A stretch of 64,000 nt of DNA from Coptis chinensis (GCA_015680905.1 CM027377.1:24576501-24640500), one strand, 5' to 3'. Positions 22,031 through 33,115 are shown, numbered from the stretch's first letter. Made by a program: numbers and translations. The notes: generated by a model not told the origin, from the letters alone.

Positions 22031-23929
22031 GCTGTTTTGGTGTAGTGTGGCACCTCAATTAGTTGTATGGTTAATGCCACATGTGGATTTTCCATGGCAC
22101 CTAGAGTTGTATATTGAATGTCACTTAAAGCACAATTTGGTTAGATAGAAGATATCTGTCACACCCCGAATTTCGACAGAATTCGGAAAAACATTATTTG
22201 TCCCCGACTCTTCGATCTCCGAGGTGTGACGCACTTTCAACTCCCAAAAACCCATAAACAGTTTAAATATGCGGATAATTAAAAACCAATAAAAATTTCA
22301 ACTAAAACAAAAGTCTTCTTCATTACAAAAATTCATCAAATAAGATTAGGTTACAAATCTCTTTTCAATAACTCTTTAATTAAAATTACAAATGGAAATA
22401 CAAATAATATTTCCTCAACTGAAAATCTATATCACCTTAAGGGAAAACAAAACCTATCTTGAAATGCAACGCTAACGCAAACCACAAGCAGCAACCAATC
22501 TTCTTCAACACTAAACCTGTCTAGACTTATCAACTGTGTTCATTTAATGAACACACCCGATAAGCAAACATGCAAATCGGTCAAGATTATAAAAATCTTT
22601 GGTGTGAGTAGCTCTAAAATACAACATATTCTTATACAAATATATACACAAACCATATACGACGGTTAGTTCCTCCACCGAGGCCGTAGAACTTTCAACA
22701 ACTAATACAACATCCTTAAGCTCAATAACTAAGGCAGGTAGTTCCTCCACTCGAGGCCTTTAACTTCCCACTAACCACACAACAAACTATAATGCGATCA
22801 TAAAAAGGCATTTAGTTCCTCCACGAGGTTTTAGGTTCTAACTAAACAAATAATCAGCCAAGCATATACAATCATCTATCTAAAGATATATCATTAACCA
22901 ACATATTACCATAATTATATTAATTAAGGCTTTCTTTTTGTGTGTCCCTAAAATTCACGTCAGATCTATGTCTTACCTAGTTTCCCGGCTACCACAATCG
23001 CTACCCAACGCCCGAACATGTACATCCACATGCCTCCCCTTACATAATGAACCACTCGGTGCGTAACCACCCCCTCGGCGGGATGCCGCGACACCAGGTA
23101 AATCCTCACACGGAAGCAATTATGTAAGTAATGCCACTATTCGGCATAAAATATCGCGCATCATCGTTCTATTTTGCGAACAGAATAATCAAGCCACTAT
23201 TCAGCTACGCCAGGAGGGCCATTCAGCTTTACTGAAATGCCAGGAGGGCTAATCACATTACTTACGCCCGAAGGCCATTCAGATTAACTGAAACGCCAGA
23301 AGGGCCAATCACATGAGTTGTGGTAGCTAGGTTCTAGGATTTTCGTTACGTAATTTATTCAAGTGTCATACATTAATGACTCATAATAAATCCACTATAT
23401 ATCATGCGAGGTCAATTGCCTTATTGCACTAAGCCACAATATATAGAAATATCTCAATATATCTCATAACCATTTTCATACTTTCACGTGCCAATATATT
23501 ATTGCACTATACCACACTCCCGTGGGCAAATATTCACCAATACTATGCTACCTCATAGTAGCATCTCACATATATAATAATGGAGTGTTTATACATTTAT
23601 GTCTCCAAAACTATTGCATTTAATATATATATCCCAACATATATATGATTTACACACTACTCACGTCAAATCTTAATTAGATAATGACAACTAAATTTAT
23701 ATCAGCTTCCACAGCATTTCCACATTTAATTTGTCCATACAATTTACAACATAAAATGTAGCACCATTATATAGTCTACAATCCACAATCAAAGCCCAAT
23801 ATATATATGTTTTACACACTACTCACGTCAAATCATAATTAGATAATGACAAACAACGTTATATAATGTTCGACAATATTTTATTACTATATTAGTCCAT
23901 ATAATCAAATATGTGAAAAACTGGAAAAC

Positions 23930-24085
23930 AGTCAACATTCCACAGTCAACGGTCAATGGTCAAAGTCAACGGTCAACGGTCAAAGTCAATGGTCAACTGT
24001 CAAAGTCAACACGTCATGGTCAAAGTCAACATGCCATGGTCAAAATCAAAGGTCAAAGCCAAAGTCAAACTGTTGTTTCTATGTT
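23930..24085. repeat. GTCAA minisatellite inside the solo LTR
   Basis: About 16 GTCAA cores in roughly 150 bp, in units such as ggtcaacggtcaaagtcaa. On the minus strand these are TTGAC(C/T), the W-box core bound by WRKY factors. A comparable but shorter cluster occurs at about 50440-50520 in another LTR. Confidence 0.7.
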
Positions 24086-24279
24086 CAACAGGTTCATAGT
24101 CATAGCCATGGTTCACGGCTAAGGTCAAAGGTGCATGGCTCATGGGCTCATGACCAAGGTAATGGTTCGGACCCAACTGGCCAAGCCCAAACCTTAGAAC
24201 CCGAAAGTTTAAACATTGAAAAACCCAAATAGATCTATTTTAAGTCCTATGGACTGGCCCCAAGCAATATTAGAACCGC

Positions 24280-24620
24280 CCAAAACTTTGGGGACCGAAT
24301 CGCCCAAAACACAACCGAAGTTCGGCCCAAAATTGAATCAAACCGCCCAACAAAACAAATGAAACCGCCCAACAAAACAAATGAAACGGGCCATAGACTA
24401 ATATTAGAACTGGTCCAACAATTTAGAACATAATCGGACCCAAAACAAAAGGTTAAATTCGGCCCAAAACAAACCAAATAAACCGGCCCATCAACTAACC
24501 CACCTAAGGCCCAACAATCTAAACCGGCCCAATAACTTAAAATAAAATCGGGCCCAACCACAACAAAAGGTTTAGGCCCAAGGGAACCGACCCAGGCCCA
24601 AGCCCAAATTCGGTCATCTC
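24280..24620. repeat. GGCCCA-rich segment of the solo LTR
   Basis: Repeated cggcccaa / aggcccaa words, at least ten in 340 bp. The reverse complement TGGGCC/TGGGCT matches the plant site II (TCP-binding) promoter element. A counterpart is at 41980-42150 in the related LTR. Confidence 0.5.
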
Positions 24621-25715
24621 CTTCCTCAGTTCTCCTCCTCCTCCACCAAAACCGGCCACCCAAAAATCGGCCACCACTCTCCTCTTTATCATATCGATTT
24701 TACTCCCCATAACAAACCCAACAACATTAATGAAAACAAAAACCCAAATCGTCCAATCCCAACATCACCAAAACTAGATCTGGAAGAAATTCCCACCGCC
24801 ATTAATGGCTTCCTCAAGCTTTCAACAGCACCATATACAACCGCCCTCACCCACTCAATCACCACTAACCAACATCACCACATCACCACAAAACACCACA
24901 ACCAATCAAACCAAAAAAAAACAGCCCAACCACCGGTTCAGCCACCGCCATTCTCGCGTCCTTGAAGTTTCAATCAACGCCCAAACTCCCCACTGCCACA
25001 GACAGTTCAAACCCCCACTCACAATACCAAAACGCAGTTCAAACACGAAAATAAAAACCAAAAACCAAAACCTTTAGTAACACAGTAACGGCGTTCGGCG
25101 CCATTAACGCCTCTTGGGAGCTTCCAACAGTTCGATGCTAACCACAGACTAGCCACCCATAGAAATCACTTAGCCCCCCACAGTATCCTAGTAACACGCA
25201 TACGGACAGGGGCTGCCATTGATGCTCTGTCGAAGCTTCGACAGTTCAACATCAAATAACCCAATAAGCGCAACAGTTCAAATCCAATATATTTTTAACA
25301 ACCACAGTACGAACGATAATAATGTAAAAATGAACCGAAAACATAAACAGAAACTTTTAACAGTATACGCCGGTACACGGAAAACTATAATCCGGTGAAA
25401 TAGCAAAATAGCTACTCACCTGTATGAACAGCTCGACGAATCCCTCGTAGTCCGAGCCATCGCGCTCCAACGCTCTAGCCAACGCGTTTCTAGCTCTGCC
25501 TCCATTTTTAATATTTTATTTTTCTCTGAACCCTATTTTCCAGAACAATATGTTTATATACTTGGGTCCGAAACCCAAGCCCAACACAGACTCGGGCCCA
25601 AAAACCAGGCCCACGTATCCCGAGTCCAATCCGACGAATTTTGAAAATAAATAATTAAATTAATCAATTAATAAATAGAAAAATACGTATTTAAAAATAC
25701 GGGCGTTACAATATC

Positions 25716-26574
25716 ATTGGAGATTGAAGAAGTATTTAATGGAAAGATAGAAAGCACGTTGAAAGCCACATATTATCATCATGGTTATGAGCATAAGGTT
25801 TGTAGGTATGGTGAGTTTCTATTGGTGATTTATACTAAGCATGATAGGTAGATCTATTAGACTAATTCCATGATTTTGGTGGATTCATCTCTCCCAAGAT
25901 ATTCTCTCTCTTGATTCATATTCATATATTTAATTTAGTTTATTTTATGCATAGTTTACATCTCAAATCAAATCAATTATATATTCATCATTACTTAGCC
26001 ACCTCTTTTACTTGCATCCATTAGAGTAACTTAGATTAGGAATTTCTATTATCATCACTTAGTTATTTAGAGTAGGATTGATACCTTGCTAGCCACTATA
26101 CTAATCAATATATATTAGGCTAAGTAAGATTTGCAAAAGATACGTAACACAAACAACGACACAAATAATTACGTGTTGCGTGCTTTTTCAATGGTACACA
26201 AAAAATAACACACATTTTGCCACAATAAACAAATAGATCGAAACCGTCAGCATCTGATAGGCAATATATCCATAAATTAAGGACAAAAAAAAATGACTCA
26301 CCGCCCTCGCTCTTGTTCTGGGAGGTCCACAGATTGCGTTAATATCTCTTCAATACTACATCAAACCATCATTACAAAATTTCGATTCTTACCGTGAAGA
26401 GGGAAAAGCAGTGGTTTTTATTTTGGTTTAGAGTAAGTATTTTTATAGTAAGTAGGACTCTTTAGACTTAAAAGAAATTGTTTTTTTTTATAGTAAGTAG
26501 GACTCTTTGGACTTAAAAATAAATTGGTTTCGGTTTAGAGTAAGTAGGACTCTTTAAACTTAAAAGAAATTGAT
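25716..26574. other. Unassigned sequence
   Basis: Up to about 26140 this is probably the tail of the old LTR-like host sequence. From 26430 the Helitron-specific agtaagtaggactcttt motif appears, so the right part belongs to the Helitron whose 5' end is at 26660. No coding sequence recognised. Confidence 0.4.
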
Positions 26575-26660
26575 TTATCACCGTAGGATCATTCCAAAAC
26601 TGTTTTCTCCCTGACCGCTCGATATAACAGCATAAAAAACCAAGTTGCTTTATTATATAG
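26575..26660 (-). mobile_element. Helitron 5' terminal region, fused to next copy
   Basis: Matches 16046-16114 and 28017-28099 over its length (ccgtaggatca, ctgttttctccctgaccgct, ttgctttattatatag). The last bases and the CTAG/first half of the neighbour's hairpin are missing: after tatatag the sequence continues ctacgccactcgagtcat, the inner half of the 3' hairpin of the next copy. Confidence 0.6.
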
Positions 26661-28099
26661 CTACGCCACTCGAGTCATAATTAAATGAATACACATAAAT
26701 TTAACTTTTACAGTATAATTACCAATTTTTTTTTCTTTGACATTTAAATTGAACTTGTTAGTGTCATTGTGATACCCTTAACTGAATATGCCTTAGAAAA
26801 TCATCTTAGTCGAGTATATGTATTGAGAACAATTTGTTCATCTAGAAGCGGAATGTACCTAGACAACTTTAACTGTTCATTCCTTGTGTAATCCATATTC
26901 AATATATACACGTTTCTCAAACGGTAGGAGAAGCTATAGGGGTATTTAAACAATAAAACAATTATATAATTTAATATGTGAAATAACTACACCTATTTGC
27001 GTGAAGATCGAAAAGGGGAGTTTGGGTGAAGAAAAGGGGTTTTGGAGGTTTTGAGTTTGTGTGAAGAAAAGGGGTTTTGGAAGTTTTTAGTCGGAAGTGA
27101 TTTGTGGCCGGCAGGATCTCAGCCCAAAGCAAAACTGTTTTTTCTTTCAATATAAATTTGGGAATGTCTAATCTAAATTTGGGAAGATTTTGGGAAGATT
27201 TTTTTGGGTTTTTTCTAGCCGTGAAAGTCTAATTTGTTTTTGGCAAGTTTTTTTTTATATAGTAAGTAGGTCTCTTAGAAGAAAGTGATTTGATCACCAT
27301 AGGATCTCCCAAAACCGTTTTCTCCACAGCCCACAGCCGCTTGATATAACACCATAAACTGTTTGTGGAGAAATTAAGTAAGGATATGATATAGACCTTT
27401 TAATTGAACCTGAACCTGGAACTTGGGAGAGCCTCTTTTTATTTTGGGGCGTGAATAGGGTGGGGTTTTTTCTAGCTGTGAAAGTCTATTATATTCTATT
27501 TTGTTTTCGGCAGGTTTTTTTTTTATAGTAAGTAGGCCTCTTAGAAGAAAGTGATTTGATCACGGTAGGAGGGGAAAAGATAAGTAGGACTCTTTAGTTT
27601 AGAGTAAGTATGACTCTTAAAAGAAAGTAAGAAGAAAAAGAAAAGATAAGTACGACTCTTTAGTTTAGAGTAAGTAGGACTCTTAAAAGAAAATATAAGT
27701 ATGACTCTTTAGTTTAGAGTAAGTAGGACTCTTAAAAGAAAAGATAAGTAGGACTCTTTAGTTTAGAGTAAGTAGGACTCTTAAAAGAAAGTAGGAAAAA
27801 AGGGAAAAGATAAGTATGACTATTTAGTTTAGAGTAAGTAGGACTCTTAAAAGAAAAGATAAGTAGGACTCTTAAAAGAAAGTAGGAAGAAACTGATTTA
27901 ATCATCGGAGGGGAAAAGATAAGTATGACTCTTTAGTTTATAGTAAGTAGGACTCTTAAAAGAAATTCGTAGGAAAGGAAAAGATAAGTAGGACTCTTAA
28001 AAGAAATTGATTTATCACCGTAGGATCATCCCAAAACTACTTTCTCCCGGACCGCTCGATATAACAGCATAAAAAGACCAAGCTGCTTTATTATATAGA
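26661..28099 (-). mobile_element. Short Helitron copy with internal minisatellite
   Basis: Left (3') end truncated within the hairpin at 26661; the following sequence (cgagtcataattaaatgaat) aligns with that after 2855. Right (5') end on minus is TCTATATAATAAAGC at 28099. The interior holds another degenerate terminal-like segment at 27290-27360 and an amplified aagtaggactctt array. No gene found. Confidence 0.55.
27515..28015. repeat. Helitron minisatellite (aagtaggactctt units)
   Basis: Over a dozen imperfect copies of gataagtaggactctttagt and gagtaagtaggactctta, alternating with aaaagaaa spacers. Related single copies lie at 4885, 26450 and 27270, all just inside Helitron 5' ends, so the array grew from a family-specific motif. 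Confidence 0.75.
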
Positions 28100-28206
28100 C
28101 TAGTCATGACCCGTGCCTACGGCACTCTGCTTTTACAAAAGTGCATACAACAATTTTGCACTATACAATATCATGTTAAATAACTAAACATCTCAAAACA
28201 TATATA
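28100..28206 (-). mobile_element. Helitron 3' terminus of a further copy
   Basis: On minus the end reads GTGCC-gta-GGCAC (hairpin at 28113-28125), then GGGTCATGA and CTAG (28100-28103), directly adjacent to the 5' TC of the previous copy. The element runs rightwards; it is broken by the Pack-MULE at 28216, and its 5' end was not found to the right of 33743. Confidence 0.55.
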
Positions 28207-28719
28207 TATATATATCGGTTTGTCTAGAGTGCCACTCTTATAGTGACACCCTTATCTCACACTTCTTCTGATCCGTCAGATCTCAGGATGAGATTATCAG
28301 ATCTAATTCTGATAAAAACGCGAAATTTCGAATTATTTCAGAAACCTAAAAACGAAAAAATGCGAATTTTTTTATTATCTCTCGTGGTCTTCTTCTCCAC
28401 TCCAGAAATTTTCGAATCTACAAAAACTGAACCATCTCCAGAAATTCAACCCCCGTTTCAAGTGCCGACGAAGAAGGATTCAAACAGGTACGGTTTCTCT
28501 CTCGATCTATTTTCTCTCTCTCTCTTGAATTTCCAAGCCTTTTAAATTAAAACGCCTCTCTAAATTATGATTTTCCAACTAAACTTGTAGTCATGTTTTA
28601 TTTGGGTTTTGATTTATTTAAGGTGTAATCTTAATGTGTTGGAGATAGGAGTTCATATTAGAGCGACTTTAGTTGTAACATTTTGCTAAATAGGGCTCTG
28701 ATCATTTGTTTGATATGAT

Positions 28720-28975
28720 GTTTCATTGTCACCTCAAGAGGTAATTTGTTTGGTTATCCTACAAGTGTATTACTTCTCTGGTGGTTCTCAATTACCCTTC
28801 TTTCGCGTTGACGTAATGCAAACAAGGTCAACAGTTCCAGGAGGTCCAAGTGTGGCATGCAGTACTGCTAAAGCATTAGAATGGGATGCAACATGGTTGA
28901 AAATGGTTGATTTGACCATCTTTATCTATTGTTATTTCCATAGCTGTCCACATTTTATTTATTGTTACTAATATA
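28720..28975 (+). other. Possible captured exon, unidentified
   Basis: A plus frame reads PFFRVDVMQTRSTVPGGPSV and then ACSTAKALEWDATWLKMVD. It looks like coding sequence by composition, but I do not recognise the family. It lies upstream of the aldolase fragment inside the Pack-MULE. Confidence 0.3.
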
Positions 28976-29305
28976 AAATGGAAATTTGCAAACTTGAATA
29001 TGTGCAAATTTCAGATAGCCTATTTTAAAGTTGTTATTAGTGGCTTCAGGGTGTAGGTTGAATGTCTTTTCTTTGCTTACGCAAGTTCTTGTTTGGCTTG
29101 ATTTGTTTTTATTTTTTCTCCAATTTATCCATAGAAGAAATGATGCAGTCTTTATTTTGTTTGCTAATCAGGTGATTTCTGTTTGTTTCTAATCAATCAG
29201 TTGTAAATATTTATTTACTTTTTAAGGTTTTAGGCTATGATTATATATCCATTAATTTGTGTCTTTCGGAATTTTTTAATAATCCTCCTTTTTCTAACCT
29301 TGTAG

Positions 29306-30001
<696 letters not shown>

Positions 30002-30413
30002 TGAAGTTTTGTGTTTTAGTATTGCGATTTTATGAGTAGATACGAGGGAAAAAATTGGAGATAAAGTCTGTCTTTAAGGCTTAGTGTTTAGATCTTTTTT
30101 CCTGCATAGTTGAGTGAGGCTGATTTAATAATTTTGGGGGGCATGTTTGTTGAGTTCGAATGTTTCTCTCCAAGTGATTTGTCTTGTTTTAATGCTTTCT
30201 CTGATGAATTTTATGTTTTGCTCTTTTTTGAACCTCTTTATAGTGTATGTGTTGACTGTTGTATTTTTCGCCATTTTCATTTGGATTAGGCTTCATGCTA
30301 ATGTCAATGAGAGTTTAGGTGGTGTATACAACTCCCTATATTTTTCCCCTGGATTCATCTTTGATTCTATTCTTGTTGACATAACGATTGAATTTGGAGT
30401 CTAATAGAGGATC
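30002..30413. other. Probable captured aldolase 3' flank, no gene
   Basis: T-rich sequence after the aldolase stop, resembling a plant 3'UTR and downstream DNA. The frame at 30147-30404 is Leu/Phe-rich and shows no motif. Confidence 0.35.
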
Positions 30414-30860
30414 TCATTCTTCAGCTAAAGAAACTCTACAACCATCACCGTCACTCTCCTTTATAGCTCCCATTGTTACAAATCTTGGAGACTTCTTATG
30501 ACTAGCGACAAAGCTTTGAAGCTCAATTCTTCCACCAGAAGTCACACCACCAAAAAAAGAAGTTTCATAAGAAGGATTAGCACAACGGTTGTAACCATTG
30601 GGATTGTGAGAGAGAGTAATCATTAGCCGAACGCCGAAAGACCTGTCGACTACCCAATGGAGTCGAAGAAGTCGCCCATGGACTAAGCGCTGCACCCAGA
30701 TCATTACGACCTTCTTGCCATCCCATCGGTTCAAAGGTCCATGAAATTTCACCTTGCCATGACATATTATCATTGCTACCAAATGGAGTGATTGGAGATG
30801 GATGGTATCTACGCCCACCTATAAACGGTGGAGATGGAGTGTATGCCATGACATACACTA
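30414..30860 (-). pseudogene. Captured fragment of an unidentified plant gene
   Basis: Two overlapping minus frames appear to be one broken reading frame: the upstream part reads YTPSPPFIGGRRYHPSPITP and EISWTFEPMGWQEGRNDLGA, the downstream part NPSYETSFFGGVTSGGRIEL and IKESDGDGCRVSLAEE. The composition (Ser/Gly/Pro/Trp) and length look like real protein, with a frameshift at about 30600. I cannot name the family. It lies on the opposite strand to the aldolase fragment, so the Pack-MULE contains pieces from more than one source. Confidence 0.4.
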
Positions 30861-30868
30861 TAAACTAT

Positions 30869-31109
30869 AACGGTGGTGGCCATATCGTTTGATTTGAATT
30901 TGGATAAAAAATGGCGTGTCGTTTTGCCCTCGACCGTGTGGCCACACCGGTCGAGGGCAAAAACAGACACGCCATTTTATCCAAGTTCAAATCCAAACTG
31001 TATGGCCACACCGTTTGGACTTAGTCCCAAACGACATGGCCACACCATTTGGACTAGGTCCCAAACGGTGTGACCATGTCGTTTGGGACTAAGTCCAAAC
31101 GGTGTGGCC
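30869..31109. repeat. Two consecutive hairpins (inverted repeats)
   Basis: First hairpin 30869-31014, centred at gtgtgg|ccacac (30941/30942): arms of about 70 bp with few mismatches (gccctcgaccg vs cggtcgagggc; aatggcgtgtc vs gacacgccatt). Second hairpin 31004-31109: arms of about 36 bp (ggccacaccgtttggactta against its inverse) with a short loop. The repeated word tggccacaccgtttgga links both. This may be a small foldback insertion in the Pack-MULE. Confidence 0.75.
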
Positions 31110-32016
31110 ATGCAGTTTGGGACTAATTTTGTCGAGAGGCACAAGTATTGTGGATAGAGTGAAGAAAAATAATAAGATTACGAAGGTTACAAAGTCGTGG
31201 CTTGAACTTTAAAGAGTTTGATCTGAAGTGATTTAGATAGTGTCAATATCTCTCACAAAAAAAGTGCCAAATACCATACGGACATACCTCGTCAAAAGCA
31301 TTCAAATCATGATAAATTCTTCGATTTTCAGTATTGCAATGGTCAAGTGCTTGTGCAATGATAAATTCTCAATTATTAGTTCAAATTTTCTTGACATTCA
31401 AGTGGCTGCCACCAAGAAGGGAAAATGAAGCATAAAGAATTGGAGTAAACTTGTGGCGAATCTTCTTGACTTATGCCATTTTTTCCATCCAAGTATAAAC
31501 ACCACTCTGCAGTGGTATCCCAACAGACCAACTTCAGAAAACGAATTGAGATTCAAAGAAAAGCAATATTGAGACAAAAGAACAATAGACAAAAGAACTA
31601 GAATACAAAGTGCATATTTAAAAAAAAAAAAAAAAAAGCAAACAATTTTTGGATGCCAAGTTTCAAAGAATTGTACTTTGAGCTAAGTCCTTCCAAGATT
31701 GAACTTCCACAATAAATTCACATACACATGCCAAATTCTTTGATAGAGTTCAAATTTCTCGACACATACTAAATTCACATACACATGCCAAATTCTCTGA
31801 TAGAGTTCAAATACACATACAAAATCCTTCCAAGATTTATACATACTAAATTCAAACTACTAACCAAATACACCTGAATTTCCCGAAGATACAGTTCCAA
31901 AACCCCGAGTCTAACTGATGGTTACCTCCATAGCAACATCATTCAAAGCAAAAGCTACATCCAAAGCAACTTAGGATAACTCATCATCGACAACGCCACA
32001 CGACATCCAAAGCAAC
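31110..32016. other. Pack-MULE interior, unassigned
   Basis: AT-rich, with a poly-A run at 31619-31637 and short direct repeats (acacatgccaaattct at 31723 and 31781; catccaaagcaactta at 31958 and 32005). No gene recognised. Confidence 0.4.
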
Positions 32017-32382
32017 TTAAGCCAATAACACCTTAACCAGCCACTTGATAATACACAAAACCGCTAAGAGAAGACAGACCAACAACAACTTAAATATTAA
32101 CATTCCGATTGAGTGAATTTCCGAATCAGTCGTTATCCTCCTTGTGCAAATAGAAGCTCGACTCTCAGTTGGGGAAAATGTGGGAGCTCGACTCTCATTT
32201 ATATTCAACGACGACGAGCTTCCACAATTATTTTCTTCATCCGCCCACTTAAAATACCTACATTTCTTATCCTTAGGCAAACGTTTGTCATTTTTTTCGC
32301 AAACACAGAAAGATCGTCCAGGATTCATTTGGGTATTCGAGGCTCTATTAAGAACTGAGCTTCCACAATAAGGGCACCTCAT
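32017..32382 (-). CDS. Small GRF-type zinc-finger protein with C-terminal membrane segment
   Basis: An intact 121-codon frame. Residues 3-50 carry a GRF zinc finger: CPYCGSS, then NPGRSFCVC, then KKCRYFKWADEE, with the expected Cys ligands at the CxxC and the two later cysteines and the conserved NPGR-x-F and FKW words (family PF06839, a nucleic-acid-binding module). A Ser-rich linker (residues 55-85) follows, then a strongly hydrophobic segment at about 94-115 (LIFKLLLVCLLLAVLCIIKW), a probable tail membrane anchor. Small GRF proteins with this layout are common in plant genomes. It sits inside the Pack-MULE on the minus strand, between captured fragments, without stops or frameshifts. Whether it is expressed, or was simply captured recently, cannot be judged here. 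Confidence 0.7.
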   Translation of the reverse strand: MRCPYCGSSVLNRASNTQMNPGRSFCVCEKNDKRLPKDKKCRYFKWADEENNCGSSSSLNINESRAPTFSPTESRASICTRRITTDSEIHSIGMLIFKLLLVCLLLAVLCIIKWLVKVLLA

Positions 32383-32524
32383 TTATAGATCAAATTTCAC
32401 TGTAGAAGGAAAAAATTAAAAAAATATCAAAATATGCAAATGTAAAATCACATGAATATGTAATAACTATGGAACCCTAAAACAATAACATTAAAAAACA
32501 AACGAACAAACAAAAGTTAAATAG

Positions 32525-33115
32525 AATATGCTAGTTCAAAACTTTAACAGAGTTCACCGAATATGCTAGTTCAAAACTCTGACAGAGTTCAAAACTCTGA
32601 AAGAGTTCAAAACTCTGATAGAGTTCACCGAACTATGACAGAGTTCAAAACTCTGACAGAGTTCACCGAATATGCTAATTCACCGAACTTTGACAGAGTT
32701 CATCGAATATGCTAATTCACCGAACTTTGACAGAGTTCACCGAATATGCTAATTCACCGAACTCTGACAGAGTTCAAAACTATGACAGAGTTCAAAACTC
32801 TGACAGAGTTCACCGAATATGCTAATTCACCGAACTTTGACAGAGTTCACCGAATATGCTAATTCACCGAACTCTGACAGAGTTCAAAACTCTAATAGAG
32901 TTCACCGAACTCTGAACAGAGTTCAAAACTATGATAGAGTTCACCGAATATGCTAATTCACCGAACTCTGACAGAGTTCACCGAATATGCTAATTCACCG
33001 AACTTTGACTGAGTTCACCGAATATACTAATTCACTGAACTCTGACAGACAGAGTTCACCGAATATGCTAGTTCAAAACTCTGACAGAGTTCACCAAACT
33101 CTGACAGAGTGAAAC
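32525..33115. repeat. Minisatellite (gacagagttcaccgaatatg units)
   Basis: About 20 copies of cagagttc within 590 bp, arranged as mixtures of two units: gacagagttcaaaactct and gacagagttcaccgaatatgctaattcaccgaactct. Each unit contains the perfect palindrome CTCTG-a-CAGAG. No coding meaning. Confidence 0.85.

Larger units (their letters stand above)
17712..22050. mobile_element. CACTA transposon 2 (non-autonomous) with TSD TGG
   Basis: Left end CACTACACCATAATAGC (17715-17731) and right end whose inverse is CACTACACCAAAACAGC (22031-22047) form 17-bp terminal inverted repeats with two mismatches. A 3-bp duplication TGG flanks them (17712-17714, 22048-22050), the standard for CACTA/En-Spm. Subterminal regions carry many copies of a tgacgccaaaatggcgtcac-like motif, especially 21740-22030 and fewer at 17745-17900; such arrays bind CACTA transposases. 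Total length 4,333 bp. No transposase is recognisable; it carries a beta-COP fragment and some unidentified sequence. Confidence 0.9.
22152..25715. mobile_element. Solo LTR, Ty3/gypsy-like, with TSD ATATC
   Basis: TGTCACACCCCGAATTTCG at 22157 to TACGGGCGTTACA ending at 25710 (3,554 bp), flanked by ATATC on both sides (22152-22156, 25711-25715). Terminal TGT...ACA, large size, and lack of any internal coding region fit a solo LTR of a gypsy element; length and ends suggest the Tekay/Del chromovirus group, by inference. The same family recurs at 40075-46269. Reading frames inside (for example 24247-24663 minus, 24805-25077 plus) are translated low-complexity DNA and not genes. Confidence 0.85.
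16783..26140 (+). mobile_element. Old LTR-like sequence hosting two later insertions
   Basis: From TGATAAGTGCTCAAA at 16783 the sequence looks like a gypsy LTR: a probable TATA box (atatataagg, about 17312) followed by a transcribed-looking leader. Its non-transposon parts are 16783-17714, 22048-22156 and 25711 to roughly 26140. Removing the CACTA element (17715-22047) and solo LTR (22157-25710) restores continuous text (atgg|cacctcaatt and gatatc|attgg). Start TGATAAGTGC is common in Tat-type LTRs. The right end is not certain: an ATCA at about 26106 or sequence further right could be it, and I could not match a target duplication. Confidence 0.35.

Noticed and set aside
24247-24663. 138-codon minus frame with Trp/Gly/Phe bias
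   Set aside because: Generated by the GGCCCA-rich repeat of the solo LTR; the related LTR at 42 kb does not preserve it.
22157-25710. Interpretation as a complete retrotransposon with internal coding region
   Set aside because: No PBS, PPT or gag/pol inside, and the homologous elements at 40075 and the ends fit a single long LTR, so solo LTR is preferred.
30147-30404. 85-codon frame after the aldolase fragment
   Set aside because: T-rich sequence giving Leu/Phe/Val runs, no motif; probably captured 3' flank.
32530-33115. CRISPR-like array
   Set aside because: Repeats are contiguous and degenerate with no unique spacers, in plant nuclear DNA; it is a minisatellite.
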